64,000 nucleotides of DNA from JANQRA01 sp035550735 (GCA_035550735.1 DASZOM010000001.1:10545-74544); one strand, 5' to 3'; counted from the stretch's first letter, positions 1 to 9,300 are shown. Program-made: numbers and translations. The notes: generated by a model not told the origin, from the letters alone.

Positions 1-2
1 AC

Positions 3-329
3 GGGATCACCTTCTTCAGCATCCGCAGCGACGGCGTTCTCCTGGGGGTCGGCGCCCTCAAGGAGATCGAGCCGGGTCATGGTGAGATCAAGTCGATGCA
101 CACCGCGGCCTTCGCACGTGGGCAGGGGGTGGGCCGCGCCATGGTCGAGCACCTCCTGGCGACGGCCCGCCAGCGCGGCTATCACCGTGTGAGCCTGGAG
201 ACCGGGACGATGGACGCCTTCGCCCCCGCGCGGAGCCTCTATGCCTTCATGGGGTTCGTGGAATGCCCACCTTTCGCCGGCTACTGGGAGAACGAATACA
301 GCGTCTGCATGACGCTGGAACTGGATTGA
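3..329 (+). CDS. GNAT family N-acetyltransferase, 5' end cut by the window
   Basis: The reading frame is open from the left edge, so the true start lies outside the window; about 108 residues are visible. It shows the C-terminal half of a GNAT fold: a strand ending in 'GVGALKEI', then the acetyl-CoA pyrophosphate loop 'RGQGVGRAM' (the R/Q-x-x-G-x-G/A motif), the following helix, and 'ARSLYAFMGFVEC', the usual late GNAT segment. The family transfers an acetyl group from acetyl-CoA to an amine. The substrate cannot be told from this fragment. It ends 94 bases before the ABC exporter genes and is probably not co-transcribed with them. Confidence 0.85.
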   Translation, partial: GITFFSIRSDGVLLGVGALKEIEPGHGEIKSMHTAAFARGQGVGRAMVEHLLATARQRGYHRVSLETGTMDAFAPARSLYAFMGFVECPPFAGYWENEYSVCMTLELD

Positions 330-423
330 CCTCGACCTCGGTTCTGGTCCTAACGTCCGGGTCCGCCCGGCGACTGCCGGAGGTACGGGTAGACCTGCTG
401 ACCGCCATACCCTCCGAGGACTT

Positions 424-2247
424 ATGACCACCGACCGGATGACGAGAGAAGACGTCGCGCTCCGAGGCAGCGCCCGTCATCTGATCGGTCGCCAACTCCG
501 ACTCGCCAGGAGGGAGTTCACGGTCGGGGGGCTGGGCACCACCCTCTATGCGGGGATGACGATCCTGTCCTCGTTCGTGCTCGGCTGGATAACCGACCGG
601 GTGCTGATCCCGGCGGTCGATGCCGGCAATGTGGCGGCTTCCACTCTCGCCGGAGCGGCCGCGGCCATCGTCGGCGTCGCCGCCTTGCGTGGCACGGGAA
701 TCACCCTGCGACGAAGCGGTGCCTACTACGCCCAGCACCGGCTCCAGTACCGGGATCGGGTCGCAGTGACCGACCGCTATCTGGATCTGCCGGTCGAGTG
801 GCACCGGCGACACCCCACCGGGCAGCTGCTCGCCAATGCCAACGAGGACGTGGAGGCGGCTTCGTTCATCGCGGCACCCCTCCCGATGGCGTTCGGTGTG
901 GTCATGATGCTGATCGGCACCGCCGTGATCCTGATCCTCACCGACCCGTTCCTCTCCCTGATCGGGCTCCTGTTGGGGCCGATCCTGATCGGGGTCAACT
1001 ACACCTTCCAGACGAGGATGCGGGCGGTTGCCGCTCGGGCGCAGACACTTCGCGCCGAGGTTGCGGACATCGCACACGAGTCCTTCGACGCCGCCCTGGT
1101 GGTCAAGACCTTGGGGCGGGAGAACGACGAGGTGGGCCGGTTCGGCGAGCGCTCCGACGAGCTGAGAGACCGCATGGTGGAGGTGGGAACCCTTCGCGCC
1201 ATCTTCGACCCCATCATCGAGGCGCTGCCCAACGTCGGGATCCTCGCCGTGCTCCTGGTCGGCGCCTGGCAGGTCGAGCGAGGCCTTCTCTCCCCGGGAA
1301 CCCTGGTCACCTTCGCTTACCTCTTCCGTTTGGTGGCGTTGCCGATGCGGGTGTTCGGCTGGCTCCTCGGAGAGCTCCCCCGGTCGGTCGCCGGGCTCAA
1401 TCGCGTGGAGGCCGTCCTAGGTGAGACCGAGAGGGTCGCCTACGGGCTGGGCCGCCCGTCGCATCTGGGCGGTGCCGGGGCCAGTGCCACCGCCATCGGA
1501 TACACCTACCCCGAGTCCGAGTACGAGGACCTGGGAGCCCATCGCAGGGCCGTCCTCGGTGACCAGGAGGGCCGTGGCGTCGAGTCGGTCACACTGGACG
1601 TCGCCCCCGGGAAGACAGTGGCGTTGGTCGGCCCAACCGGTTCGGGGAAGTCGACCGTGGCCCATCTCCTCGTGCGTCTCTTCGACCCCGACACCGGCCG
1701 GATCTGTCTCGACGGCCACACCCTGGTCGACCTGGATCGGGAGGTTCTCGCCCGATCGGTGTCGATCGTCTTCCAGGAGACCTTTCTCTTCAACGACACC
1801 ATCTACAACAACATCACCCTCGACGAGCCCTTCCCGGACGAGGAAGTGATCAGGGCGGCCCGAATCGCCCAGGCCGATGGGTTCATCCAACAGCTCGAGG
1901 ACGGATATGCGACCGTGGTCGGCGAACGAGGCGCCACCCTGTCCGGTGGGCAACGCCAGCGCATCGCCATCGCACGCGCATTGATCCGGCAGCCACGTCT
2001 CCTCGTGCTCGACGACGCAACATCTGCGGTCGACCCGGCCGTGGAGAGCGCCATCCTCGAAGGTCTCCGCCAGCTCGACACGACCGTGGTGATCGTCGCC
2101 TACCGGCGTTCCTCGATCATCCTCGCCGACGAGGTGATATTCGTCGAGGACGGCCGGGTCATCGACCGCGGCACGCATGAGGACCTATATGTCGGGCTTC
2201 CCGCCTACCGGGCGCTCATCGACGCCTACGAGAAAGAGTCGGCATGA
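424..2247 (+). CDS. ABC exporter half-transporter, subunit with degenerate ATPase motifs
   Basis: This is a type IV ABC exporter subunit of 607 residues, with an N-terminal six-helix membrane domain (about residues 30-330) and a C-terminal nucleotide-binding domain. Walker A is GPTGSGKST (403-411) and the signature is a canonical LSGGQ (506-510). The residue after Walker B, normally the catalytic Glu, is Asp531 (LLVLDD), and the H-loop His is replaced by Tyr560 (VIVAYRR). In heterodimeric exporters such changes mark the subunit that supplies the catalytically weak Walker site. The stop overlaps the start of the next subunit as ATGA, so the two are translationally coupled. The start has 'GAGGA' a few bases upstream. 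The substrate is unknown; multidrug or lipid export is typical of the family. Confidence 0.95.
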   Translation: MTTDRMTREDVALRGSARHLIGRQLRLARREFTVGGLGTTLYAGMTILSSFVLGWITDRVLIPAVDAGNVAASTLAGAAAAIVGVAALRGTGITLRRSGAYYAQHRLQYRDRVAVTDRYLDLPVEWHRRHPTGQLLANANEDVEAASFIAAPLPMAFGVVMMLIGTAVILILTDPFLSLIGLLLGPILIGVNYTFQTRMRAVAARAQTLRAEVADIAHESFDAALVVKTLGRENDEVGRFGERSDELRDRMVEVGTLRAIFDPIIEALPNVGILAVLLVGAWQVERGLLSPGTLVTFAYLFRLVALPMRVFGWLLGELPRSVAGLNRVEAVLGETERVAYGLGRPSHLGGAGASATAIGYTYPESEYEDLGAHRRAVLGDQEGRGVESVTLDVAPGKTVALVGPTGSGKSTVAHLLVRLFDPDTGRICLDGHTLVDLDREVLARSVSIVFQETFLFNDTIYNNITLDEPFPDEEVIRAARIAQADGFIQQLEDGYATVVGERGATLSGGQRQRIAIARALIRQPRLLVLDDATSAVDPAVESAILEGLRQLDTTVVIVAYRRSSIILADEVIFVEDGRVIDRGTHEDLYVGLPAYRALIDAYEKESA

Positions 2248-4079
2248 GTCTCATCGCGACCGCCGGACAGGAGACCGCACAGCGAAGCGCCTGGGACACG
2301 ATCAAACGCGGGTTGAGCCTCTCCCCCGAGCTGAGAAAGGGTTTGCTCGGCACGATCCTCATCGCGGTGGTGGCGACCGCCGGCCGAATCGTGGTCCCCG
2401 TCGCCATCCAGCAGATCGTCGACCGCGCCTTCACCGACGACGGCGTCGACATGAGGTTGGTGCTCCAGATGGTCGGTATCGCCCTGATTGCGGTAGCCGT
2501 CACCGGGTCGGCCACCGGGTGGATGCATCTCCGTCTCGCCAGGGTCTCCGAAACCGCCCTCTCCGGACTCCGCATCCGGGCATTCCGCCACATCCACGAC
2601 CTGTCCATGCTCCATCAGGCCTCCGAGCAACGGGGAGTCCTGGTCAGCCGGGTGACCTCCGATGTCGACCAGATATCACGCTTCATGCAGTGGGCGGGGC
2701 TCCAGTTGATGGTCAACGGCCTCCAGGCGTCTCTCGCCCTCGCAGTGATGCTCAGCATGTCGCTGCCCCTCGGCCTGGTGGTCGTGGGCATGGTCCCCCT
2801 GATCGTCTACATGATCAGGTTCTTCCAGGTGCGGCTCGAGGTCGCCTATCTCGGCGTCCGGGAGCGGGTGGGTCAGATGCTGGCGCTCATCGCCGAGACC
2901 GTCGTCGGTGCGCCGGTGATCAGGGCGTACGGGATCGAGCGCCGAACTCGTGAGCGACTCGAGGAGGCGATCGAGGCCCACCGCGTCGCCGGCACCCGGG
3001 CCGGGCGCCTCTCCTCGATCTTCTCCGGCTTCGGTGAGCTCTCCTCGGCTCTCGTGGTCGCAGCGGTGGTGGTCGTCGGCACGATCCTCGCCGTGAACGG
3101 AGCCACCTCGGTCGGCACCATCGTCGCCTTCCTCTTCCTGGTGCAGCTGTTCGTGGAGCCCGTCCAGTTCATGGGTGAGGCGGTCAACGAGGCGCAGACC
3201 GCGGTGGCGGGTTGGCGCCGGGTGCTCGACATCCTCGACATCGCTCCGGATGTGGCCGATCCAGGGCCCGACGGCGTGGATCTGCCCCACGAGCCGCTGG
3301 GAGCCCGATTCAGGGGCGTGGAGTTCCGGTATCCGCGGCCGGGCGAGACCGCCCTGGAGGCGGATGCCTCCCCTGCCCTGTCCGGTGTCGACATAGTGAT
3401 CACCCCCCGGCAGAGAGTGGCGATCGTGGGTGAGACCGGCTCGGGGAAGACGACCTTCGCCAAGCTTCTCACCCGACTCATGGACCCCACCGGTGGAACG
3501 GTCGAGGTGGGAGGGGTCGACCTTCGCCGTGTGCGTTTCGAGAGCCTCCGTGACCGGGTCGTGATGGTGCCTCAGGAGGGAATCCTGTTTCGCGGGACCA
3601 TTGCGGACAACGTGCGGATGGGCGCCCCGGAGGCCACCCCCGCCGAGCTACTCGCCGCCTTCGAGAATCTCGGGCTCGCCGACTGGCTGGCGGAGATGGC
3701 TCAGGGTCTCGACACGCCGGTCGGGGAACGAGGCGGGTCTCTGTCGGTTGGAGAGCGGCAGCTGGTGACCCTGGTCCGGGCCGCCATCGCCGATCCCGAC
3801 CTGCTCGTCCTCGACGAGGCGACCTCGGCCGTCGACCCGGCGACCGAGGTCCGAATCAGCAGGGCCCTCAACCAGCTGACCCGGGACCGGACGGTGGTCA
3901 CCATCGCCCACCGGCTCTCCACGGCCGAGGCAGCCGACCGGGTCCTGGTCTTCGACAAGGGACGGCTCGTCCAGGACGGCACCCACGATGAGCTGGTGGG
4001 GCAAGAGGGCGTCTACGGCAGGCTCCATCACTCGTGGCAGCGAGGAGCCACCAGGGCCCGATCTTCAGCCGTCGACTAG
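2244..4079 (+). CDS. ABC exporter half-transporter, catalytically complete partner
   Basis: This 611-residue subunit has a membrane domain (about 30-330) followed by an ATPase domain. Walker A is GETGSGKTT (396-404), Walker B is LLVLDE with catalytic Glu525, and the H-loop His556 is present (IAHRLST). The signature is altered to LSVGE (500-504). Pairing it with the upstream subunit therefore gives one intact site (this Walker A/B and H-loop with the partner's LSGGQ) and one degenerate site (partner's Asp531/Tyr560 with this LSVGE). That is the arrangement of heterodimeric exporters such as TM287/288 and BmrCD. Its 3' end overlaps the convergent amidase gene by 15 bases. Confidence 0.95.
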   Translation: MSLIATAGQETAQRSAWDTIKRGLSLSPELRKGLLGTILIAVVATAGRIVVPVAIQQIVDRAFTDDGVDMRLVLQMVGIALIAVAVTGSATGWMHLRLARVSETALSGLRIRAFRHIHDLSMLHQASEQRGVLVSRVTSDVDQISRFMQWAGLQLMVNGLQASLALAVMLSMSLPLGLVVVGMVPLIVYMIRFFQVRLEVAYLGVRERVGQMLALIAETVVGAPVIRAYGIERRTRERLEEAIEAHRVAGTRAGRLSSIFSGFGELSSALVVAAVVVVGTILAVNGATSVGTIVAFLFLVQLFVEPVQFMGEAVNEAQTAVAGWRRVLDILDIAPDVADPGPDGVDLPHEPLGARFRGVEFRYPRPGETALEADASPALSGVDIVITPRQRVAIVGETGSGKTTFAKLLTRLMDPTGGTVEVGGVDLRRVRFESLRDRVVMVPQEGILFRGTIADNVRMGAPEATPAELLAAFENLGLADWLAEMAQGLDTPVGERGGSLSVGERQLVTLVRAAIADPDLLVLDEATSAVDPATEVRISRALNQLTRDRTVVTIAHRLSTAEAADRVLVFDKGRLVQDGTHDELVGQEGVYGRLHHSWQRGATRARSSAVD

Positions 4080-5093
4080 AGCTCCCAGGTCCGGCTCGAC
4101 ACACTGATCCTGGCCGACCCCAGGCTGAGGGTTGAAGATCCGTCCCTCCGCCAGTGGCGCACCCGTCTCCTCGGTGAGCAGAAATGCCTCGATCCCGTCG
4201 GCGATGGCGGCGGCGACCGTCGGGGCGTATTCCGGAGTGGCGTAGAGCTCGGCCTCGGCGGGATTGGCGATGTAGCCCAGCTCCACGAGGGCGCTGGGTG
4301 CTTCCGGCCGGCGGACCATCCCGTAGGCGTCATCACCACTGCTGTTGAGCACGGTCATCACCCCCGCATCCGGCGCGCGATCCCAATCGACGGCGAAGCC
4401 CGAGAGTGTCTCCATGCTGGCCTCGTAGAGGAGCCCACCGAGACGTTGCGACTCGGCGGAGCCGTCCTGGACGAAGATCTCCACACCGGGGATCTCGGAG
4501 GCGTTGGCCCCCGGGGCGTTGTGATGGATGGAGACGAGGGCACGTGCGCCCATCAGGTCGGAATAGGTGGTGCGTGTCCGGATCGGGACCGGGTAGTCGG
4601 CATTGCGAGTGAGCAGCGACGCGATCCCGCGCTCCTCGAGCTCCGCCTGCACCGCGAGACCCACCTCCAGGTTGACCTGCTTCTCCTCGAGACCGTTGGA
4701 TCCGACCGCCCCGGTGTCGACCGGTCCACCGTGCCCCGGGTCGATCACGACATCGACCTCGTACACGGGCGTGCCGGCATCGACCCGTGCCGGATATCCA
4801 CATGGGGTGAGGATCTCGATCACGTCTCCATCGACACCGGTCACGGCCACCGGGATCCCCGTTGTGGTCAGCCAGGCGACCGGGGGCCCGAGAGGGGTGG
4901 TGGTGGACGGTGTGGCCGGGGCTGTCGACGTGCTGGTCGCAGACGATCCAACCGAGGAGCCGGGAGCCGTCGTGGTGCTGCTCGGCGAGGTGACCGGCTC
5001 GGTGGCGGTGGGCTCCGGGAAGCTGCACCCCGCGACGAGCACGAGCGCTCCCAAGATGGCGAACCGTCCTGGCATCACTCTCAACTCTGGCAT
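4065..5093 (-). CDS. N-acetylmuramoyl-L-alanine amidase (Amidase_3), lipoprotein
   Basis: This predicted zinc amidase cleaves the bond between MurNAc and the L-Ala of the stem peptide in peptidoglycan. The N terminus is a lipoprotein signal with lipobox LVAGC, followed by a Ser/Thr/Pro-rich linker of about 50 residues, then the catalytic domain. Amidase_3 hallmarks are visible: 'VIDPGHGG' (first zinc His), the Glu of 'GLEEKQVNL', 'SIHHNA' (second His) and 'VELGYI' with the catalytic Glu near the C terminus. A second in-frame ATG at 5075 gives a shorter n-region (18 residues before the lipid Cys) and may be the real start. It is divergent from the small membrane protein at 5127, only 33 bases away. 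Confidence 0.92.
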   Translation of the reverse strand: MPELRVMPGRFAILGALVLVAGCSFPEPTATEPVTSPSSTTTAPGSSVGSSATSTSTAPATPSTTTPLGPPVAWLTTTGIPVAVTGVDGDVIEILTPCGYPARVDAGTPVYEVDVVIDPGHGGPVDTGAVGSNGLEEKQVNLEVGLAVQAELEERGIASLLTRNADYPVPIRTRTTYSDLMGARALVSIHHNAPGANASEIPGVEIFVQDGSAESQRLGGLLYEASMETLSGFAVDWDRAPDAGVMTVLNSSGDDAYGMVRRPEAPSALVELGYIANPAEAELYATPEYAPTVAAAIADGIEAFLLTEETGAPLAEGRIFNPQPGVGQDQCVEPDLGALVDG

Positions 5094-5126
5094 GCCCGGG
5101 GTGCTACATCACATAGGGTTGGAGCG

Positions 5127-5351
5127 ATGTTCGGGCCACTGAACGGTGTGCGCACCGCCCTGGTCATCGGGGCGGCTCTGGCCGCGATCGTCTCGCTGTT
5201 CGCCGGGTATCCGGAAGCTGCAGCCATCCTCGGGGTAGGAATCCTGATCCACGGCTTGGGATGGGGATACCTCTACATGAGCCGGGATCGCACCGGCACA
5301 GAGGCCAGCGGCTCAGAGCCTGATCGACGCCGCCAGGGAAGACCCGAGTGA
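5127..5351 (+). CDS. Small membrane protein, two predicted TM helices
   Basis: This predicted 74-residue protein has a hydrophobic segment at about residues 10-25 (ALVIGAALAAIVSLFAG), a second at about 30-48 (AAILGVGILIHGLGWGYLY), and a charged, Arg-rich tail. It is read from the ATG at 5127 rather than from the far-upstream ATG of the same open frame, which would run antisense through the amidase. The last 39 bases overlap the convergent phosphoglucomutase gene. I do not recognise a family. Confidence 0.5.
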   Translation: MFGPLNGVRTALVIGAALAAIVSLFAGYPEAAAILGVGILIHGLGWGYLYMSRDRTGTEASGSEPDRRRQGRPE

Positions 5352-7013
5352 ACCGGCCCGTCCCAGGAGACGGGTGTGATGGGCATCCGGGTCGCCGGAG
5401 ACTTCCTCCATCAGGTCGACGTAAACCTTGAGCTTCGGTTCGGTTCCGCTGGGACGCACCAGGACCCGGCCCGACCCGCCCAGGGTGAGCTCCACCAGGG
5501 CCTGCTCCCCCAGCCAGGGCGGGCGCTCGTCGGCTCCCCTGCGATAGTCGGTGACCGCCGTCACCTGGAGGCCGCCCACATCCGACGGAGGGTCGAGGGC
5601 AAGGCCGTCCACGGCGGCCCCCATTGCGGCCTGACCCTCCGGGCCCTCACGAACGATCGAGGTCTGGGTGCTCACCCAGAGCCCGTGGCGCAGCCAGAGG
5701 TCATGGAGGCCATCCATGACGGTTCGACCCCGATCGGCCAGGTCGGCCACCAGATCGGTGAAGATCAGCGCAGCCGAGATCCCGTCCTTGTCCCGGACGA
5801 TCGATCCGACGGTGTAGCCCAACGCCTCTTCGTACCCATAGACGAAACGGCCCCTCCCCTCCCCTTCCAGGGTGAGACCCGCCTTCACGATCCACTTGAA
5901 GCCGGTCAGGGTGAGAACGTGGGTGGCCCCGTAGGCATCGGCGAGGCTCCCCAGGATCGGGCTCGAGACGATCGAGCTGGCCACGATCGCCGTAGCCGGG
6001 TCGGGGTCGTTGGCCAGGACATAGTCCCCGAGGAGGGCACCCACCTCGTTGCCCGACAGTGGCCGCCATCCTGTCTGATGAGGCACCACGGCCGCCAGGC
6101 GATCGGCGTCCGGATCGTTGGCCAGCACCAGGTCGGCATCGATCTCCGTTGCCAGTTCGAGGGCCATGTCCATCGCCCCCGGCTCCTCCGGGTTCGGGAA
6201 CTCCACGGTCGGGAATGTGCCGTCGGGTGCGGCCTGCTCCGGCACCGCGATCAGGTTGCCGTGACCGGCGCGCATCATCACGTCGGACAGGGTGTCGAGC
6301 CCACAGCCATGGATCGGCGTGTAGACGACGGTGAGGTCGGAGCCCGTGTGACGGGAGCGGTGGCTCGAGATCTCATGCCAATACGAGTCCACGATGTCAC
6401 TGGGAACCCTGCTCACCAGATCCGAGCCGGATCTGAAGGCGTCCGCAATCCGTGCGATCTGATTCGCGGGCGGTGCAGTATCGATGGCAGCCTGGATCTC
6501 GACGTCGGCTGGAGGGACGATCTGTGAGGCCTCCGCACCGTAGACCTTGTAGCCGTTGTCCGCAGGAGGGTTGTGCGAAGCGGTGACCACGACGGCGGCG
6601 CCGGCACCGAGATGTTTGGCGGTGTACGCCACCAGCGGTGTGGGGGTGACGTCGGGGAAATAGGCCACGGGTATGCCGGCGGCTGCCAGCACGCCGACCG
6701 TGTCCTCGGCGAACTGGCGGCTCGACGGTCGTGCGTCGAAACCGACCACAACACCGAGTTCGGCCCTCCCCTGGGCATGTAGGTAGTCGGCCAGGCCCCG
6801 AGTCGTCCGGATCACCACCGCCCGATTCATTCGGCCGGGCCCGGCGCCGACTTCTCCCCGGATCCCGGCGGTACCGAAGGTGAGCCTCGTCTCCATGCGT
6901 GAGGCGAGATCGGCGAGGTCGCCCGACTCGATCACGGCGCTCAACTCGGCGACGGTGCCGGGATCGGGGTCACCGGCGATCCAGTCGCGGGCCTGTGCCA
7001 CGAGGTCATTCAT
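5313..7013 (-). CDS. Phospho-sugar mutase (phosphoglucomutase/phosphomannomutase family)
   Basis: The 566-residue protein has the alpha-D-phosphohexomutase architecture. The catalytic phosphoserine loop is 'TASHNPPADNGYKVY', the magnesium loop is 'NDPDADR', the sugar-binding loop is 'GYEEALGY', and the C-terminal phosphate-binding loop is 'RPSGTEPKLK'. The length fits the longer PgcA-type enzymes that interconvert glucose 1- and 6-phosphate. The next gene is galE, so this pair probably supplies UDP-sugar precursors for glycans. Only 20 bases separate its ATG from the galE stop. Specificity for glucose over mannose or pentose phosphates is inferred from length and neighbour only. Confidence 0.93.
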   Translation of the reverse strand: MNDLVAQARDWIAGDPDPGTVAELSAVIESGDLADLASRMETRLTFGTAGIRGEVGAGPGRMNRAVVIRTTRGLADYLHAQGRAELGVVVGFDARPSSRQFAEDTVGVLAAAGIPVAYFPDVTPTPLVAYTAKHLGAGAAVVVTASHNPPADNGYKVYGAEASQIVPPADVEIQAAIDTAPPANQIARIADAFRSGSDLVSRVPSDIVDSYWHEISSHRSRHTGSDLTVVYTPIHGCGLDTLSDVMMRAGHGNLIAVPEQAAPDGTFPTVEFPNPEEPGAMDMALELATEIDADLVLANDPDADRLAAVVPHQTGWRPLSGNEVGALLGDYVLANDPDPATAIVASSIVSSPILGSLADAYGATHVLTLTGFKWIVKAGLTLEGEGRGRFVYGYEEALGYTVGSIVRDKDGISAALIFTDLVADLADRGRTVMDGLHDLWLRHGLWVSTQTSIVREGPEGQAAMGAAVDGLALDPPSDVGGLQVTAVTDYRRGADERPPWLGEQALVELTLGGSGRVLVRPSGTEPKLKVYVDLMEEVSGDPDAHHTRLLGRAGSLGSSLAASIRL

Positions 7014-7033
7014 AAGGGCAGGCTAGGTGTCGT

Positions 7034-8032
7034 CTAGCGGGCGTTCCGCTGCCAGAGCCACGAGTCGCGGCACATATCGGCGAGATCCATCGTCGTTCGC
7101 CAACCCAACTCGCGGGCCGCCTTCTCGACATCGGCCCAACTGGCCGCGACATCACCGGCCCGGCGCCCGACGATCTCGTAAGGGATGGGCCGGCCCGACT
7201 CCTCCTCGTAGGTCTTGACCACCTCGAGGACACTGTGGCCGTTGCCGGTCCCGAGGTTGTAGATGTGCACACCGGGCCTCCGGGCCGTGTGCTCGAGGGC
7301 GGCGACATGACCTTTGGCCAGGTCGACGACATGGATGTAGTCGCGGATGCCGGTTCCGTCGGGTGTGGGGTAGTCGCCCCCGAACACCTTCAGCTTGGGC
7401 AGCTGACCCGCTGCCACCTTCGCCACGTAGGGCATGAGGTTGTTGGGGATGCCCCGCGGGTCCTCACCGATGAGACCGGTGGTGTGGGCGCCGACCGGGT
7501 TGAAGTAGCGGAGCAAGGTCACGCTCCACTCCGGGTTGGCGGCCGCCACGTCCTTGAGCACCTGTTCCATCATGATCTTCGACCACCCATAGGGGTTGGT
7601 GGCCTCACCGATCGGCATGTCCTCACGCAACGGGAGGGTGACCGGGTCGCCGTAGACCGTGGCCGACGAGGAGAAGACGAAGTTCTCGACACCGGCGTCG
7701 ACGAGCACCTCGAGCAGGGCGATGGTCCCGGCGACGTTGTTGTCGTAATACAACAGCGGCTGTTCGACGGACTCCCCGACGGCCTTGAGGGCGGCGAAGT
7801 GGATGCAGGCGTCGAAACCAGACGACGCCAGCTCGGCGAGAAGGTCCTGATTTCGAACGTCGGTCTCGTGAAACTCGGGTGCCGATCCGGTCAACTCCCC
7901 GATACGCCGGATCACGGATGCCTGCGAGTTGCTGAGATTGTCGACCACGACAGCCTCATGCCCCGCCGCCATGAGCTCGACCACGGTGTGGCTGCCGATG
8001 AACCCGGCTCCCCCTGTCACCAGGACTCGCAT
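7034..8032 (-). CDS. galE: UDP-glucose 4-epimerase
   Basis: This 332-residue extended short-chain dehydrogenase interconverts UDP-glucose and UDP-galactose in the cytosol. The NAD-binding motif TGGAGFIG is at residues 6-13, the catalytic Ser is in 'SSSATVYG' (about 121-128), and the Tyr148/Lys152 pair is in 'NPYGWSK'. Full-length similarity to GalE is evident in 'HFAALKAVGESV', 'LRYFNPVGAH' and 'DYIHVVDLA'. It lies just upstream (in transcription) of the phospho-sugar mutase, fitting a nucleotide-sugar operon. Confidence 0.96.
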   Translation of the reverse strand: MRVLVTGGAGFIGSHTVVELMAAGHEAVVVDNLSNSQASVIRRIGELTGSAPEFHETDVRNQDLLAELASSGFDACIHFAALKAVGESVEQPLLYYDNNVAGTIALLEVLVDAGVENFVFSSSATVYGDPVTLPLREDMPIGEATNPYGWSKIMMEQVLKDVAAANPEWSVTLLRYFNPVGAHTTGLIGEDPRGIPNNLMPYVAKVAAGQLPKLKVFGGDYPTPDGTGIRDYIHVVDLAKGHVAALEHTARRPGVHIYNLGTGNGHSVLEVVKTYEEESGRPIPYEIVGRRAGDVAASWADVEKAARELGWRTTMDLADMCRDSWLWQRNAR

Positions 8033-8042
8033 CGGGTCGAGC

Positions 8043-9104
8043 CTAGGTGCCCGCCGGGAGTGTCACGATGAACGAGGAGTACTCACCGTCGTGGTGGTAG
8101 TTGAGCGCTCCGCCCATCATCACCGCCAGCTTGCGGGCCACCGACAGGCCGAGGCCGACCGAGCGGGAGTCGAGCAGCCCGCTCCCGGTCTCGTATGACT
8201 CGAAGATCCTCTCGGCCTCCCCTGCGTCGAGGGGCTCACCGCCATCGCTGACGAGGAGATCGATCGTGTCGTCGTGTCTTCGGGACGTCACCCGGATCTC
8301 GTCACCGCCGTAGCGGACGGCATTGCTGATCAGGTTGCGAAGGATCTGACGGGTGCGCCTCGCATCCGCATACGCGAGATGTGCACCATCCTCGATGTCC
8401 ACCTCGACCACGGCATCCTGTCCCTCGAGCACCCGTGCCACTTCCTGACGCACGTCGAAGGACTCCGCCTGATATGCGATCTGGCTCATGTCCTCGCGAT
8501 AGGCCACGAGCAAGTCCTCGATGATCGCCGATGCATCATCGGCCTGCTGAGCCATCACCGAGGCGATCTCCCGTCGTTCCGTCTCGCTGAAGGTCTCGTA
8601 CTGCGTCGCCATCTCCTGGGCCAGGCCGAGCAGGACGGTGACCGGGTTGCGCAACTCGTGGGAGACGGTGGCGACGAACTCGTCACGAGCCCTCTTCGCC
8701 TTCACCTTCTCGGTGACGTCGATGAGAGCCCCCTCGCAATAGAGCATCCGACCCTCGTCGTCGAAGACCGCCCGGGCGGTGTCCTGGATCCAGACGGTGG
8801 ATCCGTCGCGCCGGCGGAGCTCCACGTCGAACTCTCGTGCGACACCCTTCTCCGAGATCTCGTTGAGCCATTGCAGACGTTGGGTCGGGTCGACATGAAC
8901 GGACTCGACCGTTGTGACAGAGCGCATCAGCTCGGCCACAGTGTCATAGCCGAGCAGCTGAGCCAGGGCGGCATTGGCCGCGAGCAACTCGCCGTCCGGC
9001 GCAGATCGATATAGGGCAACCGGGAGCTGCATGAACAGCTCCTCGATTCCCCCGACCAACAATCTCACCGATGTCCTATCGGCATCTTTCCCCGAAATCT
9101 CCAT
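8043..9104 (-). CDS. PAS-domain sensor histidine kinase, orphan
   Basis: This predicted cytoplasmic sensor kinase is about 353 residues. An N-terminal PAS domain (roughly residues 20-135, with the PAC segment 'DVELRRRDGSTVWIQDTARAV') is followed by the dimerisation/phosphorylation helix with His in 'VSHELRNPVTVL'. The HATPase domain shows an N box 'LRNLISNAVRYGG', a G1 region 'LLVSDGG' and a G2 region 'SVGLGLSV'. No membrane segment is visible. No response regulator lies within the window on either side. I prefer the ATG at 9104, with GAGG upstream, over the GTG at 9119. Upstream lies a tandem repeat, with no evident promoter. Confidence 0.9.
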   Translation of the reverse strand: MEISGKDADRTSVRLLVGGIEELFMQLPVALYRSAPDGELLAANAALAQLLGYDTVAELMRSVTTVESVHVDPTQRLQWLNEISEKGVAREFDVELRRRDGSTVWIQDTARAVFDDEGRMLYCEGALIDVTEKVKAKRARDEFVATVSHELRNPVTVLLGLAQEMATQYETFSETERREIASVMAQQADDASAIIEDLLVAYREDMSQIAYQAESFDVRQEVARVLEGQDAVVEVDIEDGAHLAYADARRTRQILRNLISNAVRYGGDEIRVTSRRHDDTIDLLVSDGGEPLDAGEAERIFESYETGSGLLDSRSVGLGLSVARKLAVMMGGALNYHHDGEYSSFIVTLPAGT

Positions 9105-9160
9105 AGGCCTCAGGTCCACTGGAGGGGCGTCCCAGCGGGAGAAGTTAACCGATCTCGTGC

Positions 9161-9300
9161 AACCCCGGGTTGCTGGCGTCGGATACGGCGTGACGAACCC
9201 CGGGTTGCTGTCGCCGGATATGGCGTGACGAACCCCGGGTTGCTGGCGTCGGATATGGCGTGACGAACCCGGGGTTGCTGGCGCCGGATATGGCGCAAAT
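9161..9300. repeat. Four tandem copies of a 35-bp unit with CCCGGG palindromic core
   Basis: Copies begin at 9161, 9196, 9231 and 9266. Each opens with AACCCCGGGTTGCT (AACCCGGGGTTGCT in the fourth), then GGCG(T/C)CGGATA(T/C)GGCG, and ends TGACG. The fourth copy instead ends in CAAAT and runs on into CCGCTCAGGTTCG. The core AACC(C/G)(C/G)GGTT is self-complementary. The same core and the same CAAATCCGCTCA extension recur at 48922-49084, so this is a dispersed intergenic family. It lies between the histidine kinase start and the end of rnhB. Confidence 0.9.

Noticed and set aside
9161..9300. Possible CRISPR array
   Set aside because: The copies are directly adjacent with no unique spacers, and no cas gene is in the window.
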